64,000 nucleotides of DNA from Myroides sp. JBRI-B21084 (GTDB lineage Bacteria; Bacteroidota; Bacteroidia; Flavobacteriales; Flavobacteriaceae), in assembly GCF_030545015.1 (NCBI RefSeq), contig NZ_CP120653.1, forward strand, positions 1,426,001 through 1,490,000, in the 5' to 3' direction. The notes beneath the pieces are model-generated. The model ran no database searches. It worked only from the letters and a program-made list of their open reading frames with translations, and was not told where the DNA came from. This document shows, one piece after another, positions 43,888 to 52,747 of this stretch (position 1 is its first letter; each line of letters begins with the position of its first letter). Position numbers and translations under genes: made by a program.

Positions 43888-44922
43888 ATGAAAATCCAAA
43901 ATAAAACCCTATTAATAACTGGCGGTACAGGTTCATTTGGAACGGCTGTCCTTAACCGTTTCTTGCATACAGACCATTTTAAAGAAATTAGAATTTTTTC
44001 TCGTGACGAGAAAAAGCAGGATGATATGCGAAACCTTTACAAAAACGACAAAATTAAATATTACATTGGTGATGTAAGAGATTTTTCTAGTGTTGAACCA
44101 GCAACAAGAGGAGTGGATTATATTTTTCATGCGGCTGCGTTAAAGCAAGTACCATCTTGTGAATTTTTCCCAATGCAAGCTGTAAAAACGAATGTTGAAG
44201 GAACACAAAATGTTATTCGCGCAGCAGCTAGTAATAAAGTGCAAAAAGTAATTTGTTTGTCAACCGATAAAGCGGCGTATCCTATCAATGCGATGGGTAT
44301 ATCTAAAGCAATGATGGAAAAAGTAGCCGTTGCAGAAGCAAGAAATCTTACCGATACCGTAGTTTGCCTTACTCGTTATGGAAACGTAATGGCTTCAAGA
44401 GGTTCGGTAATTCCGTTGTTTTTAAATCAAATTCAAAAAGGTGAACCAATTACGATAACAGATCCGAATATGTCTCGTTTCTTCATGTCATTAGAAGATG
44501 CAGTAGACTTAGTCTTATTTGCTTTTGAACATGCGAACCCCGGAGATTTATTTGTAAACAAAGCACCTGCAGGAAGCATCGGTGATTTGGCAAAAGCTTT
44601 AATTGAATTAACAGGTAAAGAAGTTCCTGTAAAGGTAATCGGAACACGTCACGGCGAGAAATTGTATGAAACTCTTTGTACCCGTGAAGAGATGATAAAA
44701 GCCGAAGATATGGGAAATTTCTACCGTGTTCCTGCCGATAACCGAGATTTAAACTATGCAAAGTACTTTTCTGAAGGGGAAGAAGATGTTTCAAAGATTG
44801 AAGATTATCATTCTCATAATACAGAACAACAAGGAGTTGAAGGGCTTAAAAAGCTGATTTCAACTTTGCCTTTAATCCGTAAAGAAGTGTTTGGAGAAGA
44901 TGTGATGCAGTATCCTTATTAA
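43888..44922 (+). CDS. capE: UDP-GlcNAc 4,6-dehydratase/5-epimerase (CapE/FnlA type)
   Basis: 344 residues, short polysaccharide-biosynthesis SDR without the long membrane domain of PglF. It has NAD-binding TGGTGSFGTAVLNRFLHTDH, FSRDEKKQDDMR, DYIFHAAALKQVPSCEFFP and Lys in INAMGISKAMMEKVAVAEAR; note the Met in place of Tyr in MGISK, usual for this group. It makes the 4-keto-6-deoxy intermediate toward UDP-L-FucNAc. The CapF and CapG steps are at 45669 and 47666. Confidence 0.9.
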   Translation: MKIQNKTLLITGGTGSFGTAVLNRFLHTDHFKEIRIFSRDEKKQDDMRNLYKNDKIKYYIGDVRDFSSVEPATRGVDYIFHAAALKQVPSCEFFPMQAVKTNVEGTQNVIRAAASNKVQKVICLSTDKAAYPINAMGISKAMMEKVAVAEARNLTDTVVCLTRYGNVMASRGSVIPLFLNQIQKGEPITITDPNMSRFFMSLEDAVDLVLFAFEHANPGDLFVNKAPAGSIGDLAKALIELTGKEVPVKVIGTRHGEKLYETLCTREEMIKAEDMGNFYRVPADNRDLNYAKYFSEGEEDVSKIEDYHSHNTEQQGVEGLKKLISTLPLIRKEVFGEDVMQYPY

Positions 44923-45161
44923 TAAGGCGAAATTCTTTTAACGCCAATCTACGCAAAAACATTCGCATTCATCCGCGATAAAAGTAAAATTTATTTAACG
45001 CAGATGTCCGCAGACTAAATTTTAATAAGCGATATTTTTTAACCGCAGATTTACGCAGAAAATATTCGCGTTCATCAGCGATAAACAAAGAAAAATAAAA
45101 ATATTCGCGTTCATCCGCGAGAAATTAAAAACTTATCAGAAAGGAAACTAAAAGTGTGGAT
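44923..45161. repeat. CCGCG-type repeat spacer after capE
   Basis: Several copies of the words TTCGCGTTCATC(C/A)GCGA, CCGCAGATTTACGCAGA and TTTAATAAGCGATA-TTTTTT. Matching words lie at 46870-46910 and 47395-47655, so this short repeat family brackets capE, capF and capG. No gene is seen. Confidence 0.75.
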
Positions 45162-45578
45162 ATGCTATTAGAAGGTAAAAAACATCAAGATGAAAGAGGA
45201 ATCATTACCTATAATAATGATTTTGACGCTTCAAAAATTAAGCGGATTTATACTATCGAGAATCATTCTACAGAATTTATTCGAGGTTGGCAAGGCCACA
45301 AAATAGAACAAAGATGGTTTGCCTGTATGAAGGGAAGTTTTGAAATTTCGGTTATTCAAATAGATGATTTTGAAAAACCTTCAAAAGATGGAATCATAAC
45401 AAAATACTTTTTAGCAGAGGATGTTCTAACGTATCTGCATGTGCCAGCAGGCTGTATAACTGCCATTCAGGCAAAGGAAAATAACAGCAAGCTTTTGGTT
45501 TTATCCGATTATGCAATTGGTGAGATTAATGATGAATACAGATTTGAGGTGAATTATTTTGATACATATAATCAGTGA
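45162..45578 (+). CDS. WxcM-like/sugar cupin protein
   Basis: 138 residues from the ATG at 45162, with RBS-like AAGGAAA 16 bases before it. The single cupin domain has RIYTIENHSTEFIRGWQGHK (metal-ligand His), EQRWFACMKGSFEISV and YLHVPAGCITAIQA. The nearest known type is the WxcM/FdtA sugar-ketoisomerase cupin, though the exact reaction is unknown. It sits between capE and capF, where it may act on the 4-keto-6-deoxy sugar. Confidence 0.75.
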   Translation: MLLEGKKHQDERGIITYNNDFDASKIKRIYTIENHSTEFIRGWQGHKIEQRWFACMKGSFEISVIQIDDFEKPSKDGIITKYFLAEDVLTYLHVPAGCITAIQAKENNSKLLVLSDYAIGEINDEYRFEVNYFDTYNQ

Positions 45579-45668
45579 TTTGCAATAAGTTTTAATAATT
45601 CATTACAGAAAAATATAAAAATCTATTATTAGTTACGAATAATTAACGATTGTTAAGAAATATATAAT

Positions 45669-46823
45669 ATGAGTACCCAATCCCCAATTTCCAATCCCCA
45701 ATCTCTTAAAAAGATTGGTATCACCGGTCAAGATGGTTTTGTAGGAAAACATTTATACAATACATTAGGTTTAAAACCGGAAGAATTTGAACGTATTGAA
45801 TTCAATATCGCATACTTTCAGAATGAACAATTGATGGATGAATTTGTAGCTCAATGTGATGTTATTGTACATTTAGCTGCTATGAACCGCCATCCCGATC
45901 CTGAGGTTATCTACCATACCAATATTGAATTGGTAAATAAATTGATTCAATCTTTAAATAACACGGGTTCTAAAGCACATGTATTGTTTTCTTCTTCTTC
46001 TCAGGAAGAAAGAGATAATTTGTATGGAAGATCAAAAAAAGAGGGTAGGAAATTACTAATCGATTGGGCAGAACAATCGGGTGGTAAATTTACAGGATTA
46101 ATTATTCCAAATGTGTTTGGTCCATTCGGACAACCAAACTATAATTCTTTTATCGCTACTTTTTGCCACAAACTAACCCACGGTGAAACACCGTATATTG
46201 ATAATGATGGGGAAGTGAATTTAATTTATGTAGGTGAATTGGTGAAAGAAATCATCGATCAAATACAATCTAAAAAAAGCAATTATTTTTACGAAATCCC
46301 TTATACCGCTACTAAAACAGTGTCGGAAGTTTTGTCATTACTTTGTGATTATAAAACGAAATATTTTGATGGAGGTGAAATCCCAACAATCAATAATACC
46401 TTTGAGCACAACCTATTTAATACCTACAGATCTTATATCGATTATAAAACACATTTTCCAGTAAAATTTACCCAACATACAGATCCACGTGGCGCTTTTG
46501 TTGAAGTAATTCGTTTGGGGATTGGCGGGCAATGTTCTTTTTCAACCACTGTTCCGGGGATTACCCGCGGAAATCATTTTCATACCAGAAAAATTGAACG
46601 TTTTGCGGTAATCAAAGGAAAAGCTTTGATTCAATTGAGAAAAATCGATACCGATGAAGTATTGGATTTTTATTTAGATGGTAATGAACCGGCTTATGTA
46701 GATATGCCGATTTGGTACACCCACAACATCAAAAATATTGGAGAAGAAGAATTATATACCATTTTTTGGATCAACGAAGCTTTTAATCCTGAAACCGCAG
46801 ATACGTATTTCTTGGAAGTGTAA
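45669..46823 (+). CDS. capF: CapF-type bifunctional reductase/cupin (UDP-FucNAc pathway)
   Basis: 384 residues. The N-terminal SDR half (about 15-250) starts IGITGQDGFVGKHLYNTLG and has Tyr/Lys in YGRSKKEGRKL. The C-terminal cupin half (about 265-384) has GQCSFSTTVPGITRGNHFHT, a zinc/His motif. This fusion is specific to CapF/FnlB-type enzymes that epimerise and reduce the CapE product to UDP-N-acetyl-L-talosamine. The first residues (STQSPISNPQS) derive from a repeated CCAATCCCCAATTTCC motif, so the natural start may be slightly later. Confidence 0.92.
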   Translation: MSTQSPISNPQSLKKIGITGQDGFVGKHLYNTLGLKPEEFERIEFNIAYFQNEQLMDEFVAQCDVIVHLAAMNRHPDPEVIYHTNIELVNKLIQSLNNTGSKAHVLFSSSSQEERDNLYGRSKKEGRKLLIDWAEQSGGKFTGLIIPNVFGPFGQPNYNSFIATFCHKLTHGETPYIDNDGEVNLIYVGELVKEIIDQIQSKKSNYFYEIPYTATKTVSEVLSLLCDYKTKYFDGGEIPTINNTFEHNLFNTYRSYIDYKTHFPVKFTQHTDPRGAFVEVIRLGIGGQCSFSTTVPGITRGNHFHTRKIERFAVIKGKALIQLRKIDTDEVLDFYLDGNEPAYVDMPIWYTHNIKNIGEEELYTIFWINEAFNPETADTYFLEV

Positions 46824-46955
46824 ATAGAAATATTGTTAACTATGATTTTTCACGCTGATTTTATTTGTTTTTTTTAAGGCTCTAATCAACGCGGATTTAC
46901 GCAGATGGAATATAGGTCAAAAATTGTTATAATTGCAGATTCATAAATTTAAAAA

Positions 46956-47342
46956 ATGTTTATTATGCATGAAAACGATTTATCATATATAATTCGGGGA
47001 TGTATTTTCAAGGTTTATAATGCTACAGGACCTGGTTTATTAGAATCTGCTTATGAAATGGCTTTAGCTTATGAACTAAGAAAATCAGGACTAGAAGTTG
47101 AAACTCAAGTAGGATTACCCTTTCAGTACGAATCAATACAGCTAGATTTATGTTATAGGTTAGATATTTTGGTAAACAAAAAAGTAATCATAGAAATTAA
47201 ATCGGTAGAATCGCTTACTGACGTCCATTTTAAACAATTGACAACATATTTGAAATTGGCAGATAAAAGGTTAGGAATATTGGTTAATTTTAACACATCA
47301 AAAATTGATAGTTCTATCAAACGAATTGTAAATAATCTATAA
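46956..47342 (+). CDS. GxxExxY-family protein
   Basis: 128 residues. GPGLLESAYEMALAYELRK carries the family signature GxxExxY. The later part has DILVNKKVIIEIKSVESLTD, a D...ExK nuclease-like core, so it is related to PD-(D/E)XK proteins, and LTTYLKLADKRLGILVNF. Function is not known; the family is widespread in polysaccharide loci of Bacteroidota and in mobile DNA. It is flanked on both sides by CCGCG-type repeats. A second ATG at 46965 is possible. Confidence 0.9.
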   Translation: MFIMHENDLSYIIRGCIFKVYNATGPGLLESAYEMALAYELRKSGLEVETQVGLPFQYESIQLDLCYRLDILVNKKVIIEIKSVESLTDVHFKQLTTYLKLADKRLGILVNFNTSKIDSSIKRIVNNL

Positions 47343-47665
47343 TCAAAATCGTAAAGATAAAGTCGGTATTTGTAATGTATTAGATACATAAAATTTTATC
47401 AGCGGGAATTAGCGGAAAAAAATGAATATCCGCGTTTATCCGCGAGAAAAAAAAGATCAAGAAATGAAGATGTTAGAGTTGATCAGCGATAAAAAATAAA
47501 AATATCCGCGTTCATCCGCGAGAAAGAAAAAAATATTTCACGCAGATATCCACAGGCTAAATTTTAATAAACGATACTTTTTTCCGGAGATTTACGCAAA
47601 AATATCCGCGTTTATCCGCGAGGAAATAAAAAACATTCGAGTTCATCCGCGAGAAATAAAAAAAA
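47343..47665. repeat. CCGCG-type repeat region before capG
   Basis: 323 bp with at least five copies of words such as AATATCCGCGTTTATCCGCG and TTCATCCGCGAGAAA, plus TTTAATAAACGATA as at 45023. No gene is seen. It is the largest block of this repeat family in the window. Confidence 0.8.
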
Positions 47666-48838
47666 ATGAAAAAATTAAAAGTAATGACGGTGGTAGGAAC
47701 CCGTCCTGAAATCATCAGATTATCACGAGTATTAATGGCTTTAGATGCTTCGAATGCAGTAGAGCATATCATTGTTCATACTGGACAAAATTATGATTAC
47801 GAATTAAACCAAATCTTTTTTGAAGATTTAGGGCTTCGTAAACCGGATTATTTCTTGGAAGCAGCCGGAAAAACAGCGACAGAAACCGTAGGGAATATTT
47901 TAATTAAAATAGATCCATTATTAGAAGAATTAAAACCCGATGCATTTTTGGTGTTGGGTGATACGAACTCTTGTTTATGTGCGATTCCTGCAAAAAAACG
48001 TCACATCCCAATCTTTCACATGGAAGCAGGAAACCGTTGTTTCGACCAAAGAGTACCTGAAGAAACCAACCGTAAGATTGTGGATCACACCGCAGATATT
48101 AATTTAACATACTCTGATATTGCCAGAGAATATCTTTTAAGAGAAGGTCTTCCTGCCGATAGAATTATCAAGACAGGTTCGCCTATGTTTGAAGTTTTAC
48201 ATCATTATCTTCCGCAGATTGATGCGTCGAATGTTTTAGTAAAACTTAAATTAGAGGAAGGTAAATTCTTTGTAGTATCTTCACACAGAGAAGAAAACAT
48301 CAATTCTGAAAAGAATTTTAGAGGATTAATGGCTTCTTTAAATGCAATTGCAGAAAAATACCAATATCCGATTATCGTGTCAACACATCCGCGTACTCAG
48401 AATATGATTGATAAAATGCAGATAGAGATGCGACCTGAAATTCAGTTTTTAAAACCATTGGGTTTCCATGATTATAATGCATTGCAAAAAAGAGCCTTTG
48501 CCGTATTATCAGATTCGGGTACCATTTCAGAAGAATCTTCTATATTGAATTTCAGAGCTTTAAATATCCGTCAGGCACACGAACGCCCAGAAGCTATGGA
48601 AGAAGCAAGCGTAATGATGGTTGGTTTGTCTCCCGAAAGAATTTTACAGGGTTTGGTACAATTGGAAAAACAAATTGTTGGAGATAGAAGTTTACTAATT
48701 TCTAATTCCAAATCTCCAATCCCTAATTTTAGACCCGTTTCGGATTATTCGATGCCGAATGTGTCTGAAAAAGTGGTGCGTATCATTATTTCTTATACAG
48801 ATTATATTAAAAGAACCGTTTGGTCGGAAGAAATTTAA
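47666..48838 (+). CDS. capG: UDP-sugar 2-epimerase (CapG/WecB type)
   Basis: 390 residues, non-hydrolysing UDP-GlcNAc 2-epimerase fold. VVGTRPEIIRLSRVLMALD, HTGQNYDYELNQIFF, GDTNSCLCAI, FHMEAGNRCFDQRVPEETNR and SDSGTISEESSILN give the catalytic Asp/Glu/His set. Next to capE and capF it probably performs the last step to UDP-N-acetyl-L-fucosamine. It is directly followed by a transferase whose ATG is 3 bp after the stop. Confidence 0.93.
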   Translation: MKKLKVMTVVGTRPEIIRLSRVLMALDASNAVEHIIVHTGQNYDYELNQIFFEDLGLRKPDYFLEAAGKTATETVGNILIKIDPLLEELKPDAFLVLGDTNSCLCAIPAKKRHIPIFHMEAGNRCFDQRVPEETNRKIVDHTADINLTYSDIAREYLLREGLPADRIIKTGSPMFEVLHHYLPQIDASNVLVKLKLEEGKFFVVSSHREENINSEKNFRGLMASLNAIAEKYQYPIIVSTHPRTQNMIDKMQIEMRPEIQFLKPLGFHDYNALQKRAFAVLSDSGTISEESSILNFRALNIRQAHERPEAMEEASVMMVGLSPERILQGLVQLEKQIVGDRSLLISNSKSPIPNFRPVSDYSMPNVSEKVVRIIISYTDYIKRTVWSEEI

Positions 48839-48840
48839 AG

Positions 48841-50037
48841 ATGAACATACTGTTTTTAACTTTAGTTGAAATTAATTCTATAGAAGATAGAGGTATCTAT
48901 CATGATTTGTTACGTAAATTTCGTAACGAAGGTCATGATGTAAACATCGTTACTCCCGTTGAAAGAAGAAAAGGGATTTCAACAAATTTTTGTCAAAAAG
49001 AAGGTGTTTCAATTCTTCAAGTTAAAACTTTTAATATTCAAAAAACCAATATCATTGAAAAAGGTATCGGAACTTTGGCTATCGAATATCAATATCTTTC
49101 TGCGATTAAAAAACACTTTTCTAACAAAAAATTTGATTTGGTTCTATATTCTACACCACCTATTACTTTTGCTAAAGTTATTGAATTTGTAAAGAAAAGA
49201 GACCATGCAAAATCGTATTTGCTTTTAAAAGATATTTTTCCACAGAACGCTGTTGATATGTTTATGCTTAAAAAAAATAGTTTTTTGCATAAACAGTTTG
49301 TAAAAAAGGAAAAAAAACTTTATCAAATTTCTGATACTATAGGATGCATGTCTCCTGCAAATGCAAATTTTGTTTTAGAACATAATCCCGAGATTGAAGA
49401 AAGCAAAGTTGAGGTGAATCCGAACACTATTGAGCCCAAAGTTTTTATTAGTTCCAATGAACAAAAAAATGCTATGCGTAAAAAGTATGGAGTACCTATT
49501 GATAAAAAAGTATTAGTATATGGAGGTAATTTAGGAAAACCACAAGGTTTAGAATTTTTATTAGATACTATAAAAAGTACAATTAATAAACATGCTTATT
49601 TTTTAATTGTTGGTGATGGTACTGAATTTATAAGAATTAAAAAATGGTTTGAGAAAATAAATCCTACAAATGCAAAATTAATACAACGTTTACCGAAAGA
49701 AGATTATGATAATTTACTTGTAACTTGTGATGTTGGATTGATTTTTTTAGATAAAAATTTTAAAATACCTAATTTTCCTTCCAGATTACTTTCATATTTA
49801 GAGATGAGAATGCCGGTAATTGCAGCTACAGATTCTAATACTGATATTGGAGATATTATTGAAAAAGCTCATTGCGGATATAAGGTAATAGCTGGAAATC
49901 AAGAAGAAATGCAAAGAAAATTAAATTTCTTATTAAACCAAGATTTAAATAAATTAGGTGAGAATGCAGAGAAATTATTATTAGATGAATATACAGTTGA
50001 CAAATCATATAAATTGATTATAGAAAAAATAAAATAA
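48841..50037 (+). CDS. Family 4 glycosyltransferase (WbuB-like)
   Basis: About 398 residues from the ATG at 48841 (an earlier in-frame start overlaps capG). [20 protein letters not shown] and the GT-B donor domain with [40 protein letters not shown] match WbuB-type enzymes that transfer L-FucNAc. Its position directly after capG supports L-FucNAc as the donor sugar. The stop overlaps the next ATG by one base. Confidence 0.87.
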   Translation: MNILFLTLVEINSIEDRGIYHDLLRKFRNEGHDVNIVTPVERRKGISTNFCQKEGVSILQVKTFNIQKTNIIEKGIGTLAIEYQYLSAIKKHFSNKKFDLVLYSTPPITFAKVIEFVKKRDHAKSYLLLKDIFPQNAVDMFMLKKNSFLHKQFVKKEKKLYQISDTIGCMSPANANFVLEHNPEIEESKVEVNPNTIEPKVFISSNEQKNAMRKKYGVPIDKKVLVYGGNLGKPQGLEFLLDTIKSTINKHAYFLIVGDGTEFIRIKKWFEKINPTNAKLIQRLPKEDYDNLLVTCDVGLIFLDKNFKIPNFPSRLLSYLEMRMPVIAATDSNTDIGDIIEKAHCGYKVIAGNQEEMQRKLNFLLNQDLNKLGENAEKLLLDEYTVDKSYKLIIEKIK

Positions 50038-50642
50038 TGTACAAAAACTATTTTAAACGCCTTTTTGATTTTTTTGCAGCCTTTTTTGGGTTGTTATTAC
50101 TCAGTCCGATATTTATAGTAGTGATGATAGGTTTGTATATTGCCAATCAAGGTAAACCATTCTTTTTTCAAGCACGACCAGGTAAAGACGAGCGCATTTT
50201 TAAAATTGTTAAGTTCAAAACTATGAACGATAAAAAAGATGCACAAGGCAATCTGTTATCCGATGCCGACCGTTTAACACCGATAGGCGCATTTGTACGT
50301 AAAACCTCGTTAGATGAAATTCCGCAGTTGATTAATGTATTAAAAGGCGATATGAGCTTAATAGGACCACGCCCTTTGTTGCCACAATATTTACCTCTCT
50401 ACAATGAAACACAGAAACGCAGACATAACGTGCGTCCCGGTATAACAGGTTGGGCACAAGTGAATGGTAGAAATGCCATAACATGGAAAAGAAAATTTGA
50501 ATTAGATGTGGAATACGTAGATAATTTAAGTTTTATAATGGATGTAAAAGTGTTCTTGATGACCTTTAAAAAAGTTTTTAAAAGCGATGGAATCAGTCAA
50601 GAGGGGCAAGCAACAGCTGAGGCTTTTAATGGAAATAATTAG
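50037..50642 (+). CDS. Undecaprenyl-phosphate sugar phosphotransferase (PglC type)
   Basis: 201 residues, a minimal monotopic phosphoglycosyl transferase. One re-entrant/membrane helix (residues 8-33) precedes [20 protein letters not shown], catalytic D-E in [18 protein letters not shown], then [12 protein letters not shown] and [14 protein letters not shown]. It starts repeat-unit assembly on undecaprenyl phosphate. With PglD- and PglE-like genes next to it, the first sugar is probably a bacillosamine-type diNAc sugar. Confidence 0.92.
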   Translation: MYKNYFKRLFDFFAAFFGLLLLSPIFIVVMIGLYIANQGKPFFFQARPGKDERIFKIVKFKTMNDKKDAQGNLLSDADRLTPIGAFVRKTSLDEIPQLINVLKGDMSLIGPRPLLPQYLPLYNETQKRRHNVRPGITGWAQVNGRNAITWKRKFELDVEYVDNLSFIMDVKVFLMTFKKVFKSDGISQEGQATAEAFNGNN

Positions 50643-50653
50643 AATATAATATT

Positions 50654-51301
50654 ATGAAAGATATAGCAATTTTTGGAGCTGGTGGTTTTGGACGTGAAGT
50701 TAAAACCATTATTGATACAATTAATCGTAAAATGCCCAATACCTATAACTTTATTGGTTTTTACGATGATGGCATTGACAAAGGAACTATTGTAAATGGT
50801 TATCCAGTCTTAGGGGGAATCAAAGAATTAAACGAATTACGGACTGCATTATGTCTAAGCGTTTCAATTGGAGATCCAAAAATTAAAAAGATTATTTTAA
50901 ATAAAATTGATAATCCTAATATCGTTTTTCCTGCAATTATTCATCCAAATTCATCAATTTCTAATGAAGATGTTGAAATTGGTAGAGGTTCAATTGTTTG
51001 TGAAGGAACAATACTTACTTGCAATATTAAAATTGGAGAGTTTGTTATTTTTAATTTAATGTGTACGGTAGGACATGATACGATTATTGATAGTTATTGT
51101 GCTTTTATGCCGTCTGTTAATATTTCCGGTGAAGTTCATATTAAAGATAGTGTCTATGTAGGAACAGGTGCAAAGATAATTAATTTGTTAAATATAGGCG
51201 AGAATACAATTATTGGTGCTGGGGCAGTTGTATCAAAATCATTACCTGCGAACTGTACTGCAGTAGGTATTCCGGCCAAGCCTATAAAATTTCATGAATA
51301 G
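50654..51301 (+). CDS. NeuD/PglD-type sugar O/N-acetyltransferase
   Basis: 215 residues. The N-terminal Rossmann-like part IFGAGGFGREVKTIIDTINR binds the UDP-sugar. The C-terminal left-handed beta-helix with HPNSSISNEDVEIGRGSIVC, FVIFNLMCTVGHDTIIDSYC (catalytic His) and IIGAGAVVSKSLP binds acetyl-CoA. It likely N-acetylates the 4-amino sugar made by the adjacent aminotransferase. The end overlaps a short frame with a second hexapeptide C-terminus. Confidence 0.9.
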   Translation: MKDIAIFGAGGFGREVKTIIDTINRKMPNTYNFIGFYDDGIDKGTIVNGYPVLGGIKELNELRTALCLSVSIGDPKIKKIILNKIDNPNIVFPAIIHPNSSISNEDVEIGRGSIVCEGTILTCNIKIGEFVIFNLMCTVGHDTIIDSYCAFMPSVNISGEVHIKDSVYVGTGAKIINLLNIGENTIIGAGAVVSKSLPANCTAVGIPAKPIKFHE

Positions 51302-51410
51302 GTGTACTATTGGTACTGGTGCAGTAATTATTAAAGATGTTCCAAATGGTGCAACGGTTATTGGCAACTCAGGAAAAATAATTAAAACTAAAGATGTCTC
51401 GCTTTTATAA
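51294..51410 (+). pseudogene. Remnant C-terminus of a second hexapeptide acetyltransferase
   Basis: A 38-residue frame (ATG 51294, TAA 51408-51410) overlaps the end of the PglD-like gene. It encodes CTIGTGAVIIKDVPNGATVI, then GNSGKIIK, the typical tail of a NeuD/PglD-type protein. It is too short to be an enzyme. The simplest reading is that a resident acetyltransferase gene was replaced up to its last 35 codons by the present one. Confidence 0.75.
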
Positions 51411-51440
51411 ATAACTAAATTTGCACAAAAGATAAACAAC

Positions 51441-52577
51441 ATGAGCACAAAAATATGGCTTTCTTCCCCACACATGGGCGGAAACGAACAAAAATATGTA
51501 AACGAAGCGTTTGAAGCCAATTGGGTAGCACCTTTGGGGCCAAATGTAGATGGTTTTGAAAAAGATTTAGAACATTTTTTAAATGCCGATGTGAACGTAG
51601 CAGCACTTTCGGCAGGTACGGCTGCTTTGCACTTGGCTTTGGTACAATGTGGCGTTGTACACGGAGATGAAGTCATTTGTCAAAGTATGACGTTTTCGGC
51701 TTCGGCTAACCCTATTGCGTATTGTGGGGCAACACCTGTTTTTATCGATTCAGAAATAGATACGTGGAACATGTGTCCAATTGCATTGAAGGAAGCCATT
51801 GAAGAGCGCATTGCAAAAAGCAAAAAACCTAAGGCGATCATTGTAGTACATTTATACGGCATGCCGGCTAAAATGGATGAAATTTTAGCAATTGCAAATC
51901 AGTTTGATATTCCGGTGATAGAAGATGCAGCAGAGGCTTTAGGTTCTACTTATAAAGGCAAAGCTTGTGGTACTTTTGGTCGTTTCGGAATTTTGTCGTT
52001 TAACGGTAATAAAATCATTACTACTTCGGGTGGTGGAGCTTTGGTTTGTCATACACAAGAAGATAAAGACAAAACCGTTTTTCTTTCAACCCAAGCGCGC
52101 GATAATGCACCTCATTACCAACACAGTGAAATTGGGTACAATTACCGTATGAGTAATATTGTAGCGGGAATTGGTCGCGGACAAATGGAGGTATTATCGA
52201 GTAGAGTAGCTGCACGTAGAAAAATGCACGATTTCTATACAGCACTTTTTAAAGATATGGATGGAGTACAAGTGCTTACGGAACCTTCTTCAGATTTCTA
52301 TTCCAATCATTGGCTTTCTGCAATTGTTGTAAATCAGGAAATCACAGGAAAAACGCGAGAGGATTTGCGTTTAGCTTTGTTGGAAGATAATATTGAATCA
52401 CGTCCGTTATGGAAGCCAATGCATCAGCAACCAGTTTTTGCAAATGCACCTTATTACGGAACCGATATTTCTGAAAAATTATTTAACAATGGACTTTGTT
52501 TACCATCGGGGTCAAATTTAACAGATGAAGAACGAGAACGCATTGCTTTAAAAATACAAGAATTCTTTTCAAAATAA
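51441..52577 (+). CDS. DegT/DnrJ/EryC1 aminotransferase (PglE-like)
   Basis: 378 residues, PLP-dependent sugar aminotransferase. The PLP Lys lies in LSFNGNKIITTSGGGAL (about residue 190); ALSAGTAALHLALVQCGV and IEDAAEALGSTYKGKACGTFG are the cofactor and Asp motifs. It adds an amino group at C4 of UDP-4-keto-6-deoxy-GlcNAc, the step between a 4,6-dehydratase and the PglD-like acetyltransferase. No PglF-type dehydratase is in the window. It is the last gene before a strong terminator. Confidence 0.92.
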   Translation: MSTKIWLSSPHMGGNEQKYVNEAFEANWVAPLGPNVDGFEKDLEHFLNADVNVAALSAGTAALHLALVQCGVVHGDEVICQSMTFSASANPIAYCGATPVFIDSEIDTWNMCPIALKEAIEERIAKSKKPKAIIVVHLYGMPAKMDEILAIANQFDIPVIEDAAEALGSTYKGKACGTFGRFGILSFNGNKIITTSGGGALVCHTQEDKDKTVFLSTQARDNAPHYQHSEIGYNYRMSNIVAGIGRGQMEVLSSRVAARRKMHDFYTALFKDMDGVQVLTEPSSDFYSNHWLSAIVVNQEITGKTREDLRLALLEDNIESRPLWKPMHQQPVFANAPYYGTDISEKLFNNGLCLPSGSNLTDEERERIALKIQEFFSK

Positions 52578-52585
52578 CCCACACC

Positions 52586-52613
52586 GACCGAAATAACCTT
52601 TCGGTCTTTTTTT
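52586..52613 (+). terminator. Terminator at the end of the polysaccharide locus
   Basis: Stem GACCGAAA/TTTCGGTC with a 5-base loop followed by seven T. Confidence 0.9.
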
Positions 52614-52657
52614 ACCCTAATTTAACTCCTTTAAGCGATACAGTTCTCCAATTCATA

Positions 52658-52730
52658 ATTTCCCCTCTAAAGGGAGGTAGTGGGGAATATTTTCAGCTTT
52701 CCCCATTTCACTTGTTCACTTGTTCACTTG
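52658..52730. repeat. G/C-run palindrome copy 4 with TTCACTTG octamers
   Basis: AATTTCCCCTCTAAAGGGAG, then GTAGTGGGGAATATTTTC; followed after a CCCCATT spacer by three copies of TTCACTTG (52707-52730). It has the same organisation as the copies at 30378 and 34221 with a different octamer. Confidence 0.75.
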
Positions 52731-52747
52731 TTCCCCATTTAACCAAT

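Noticed and set aside
43888..44922. PglF-type dehydratase for the bacillosamine branch
   Set aside because: The protein is the short soluble type without the N-terminal membrane domain and is grouped with capF and capG, so CapE is the better call.
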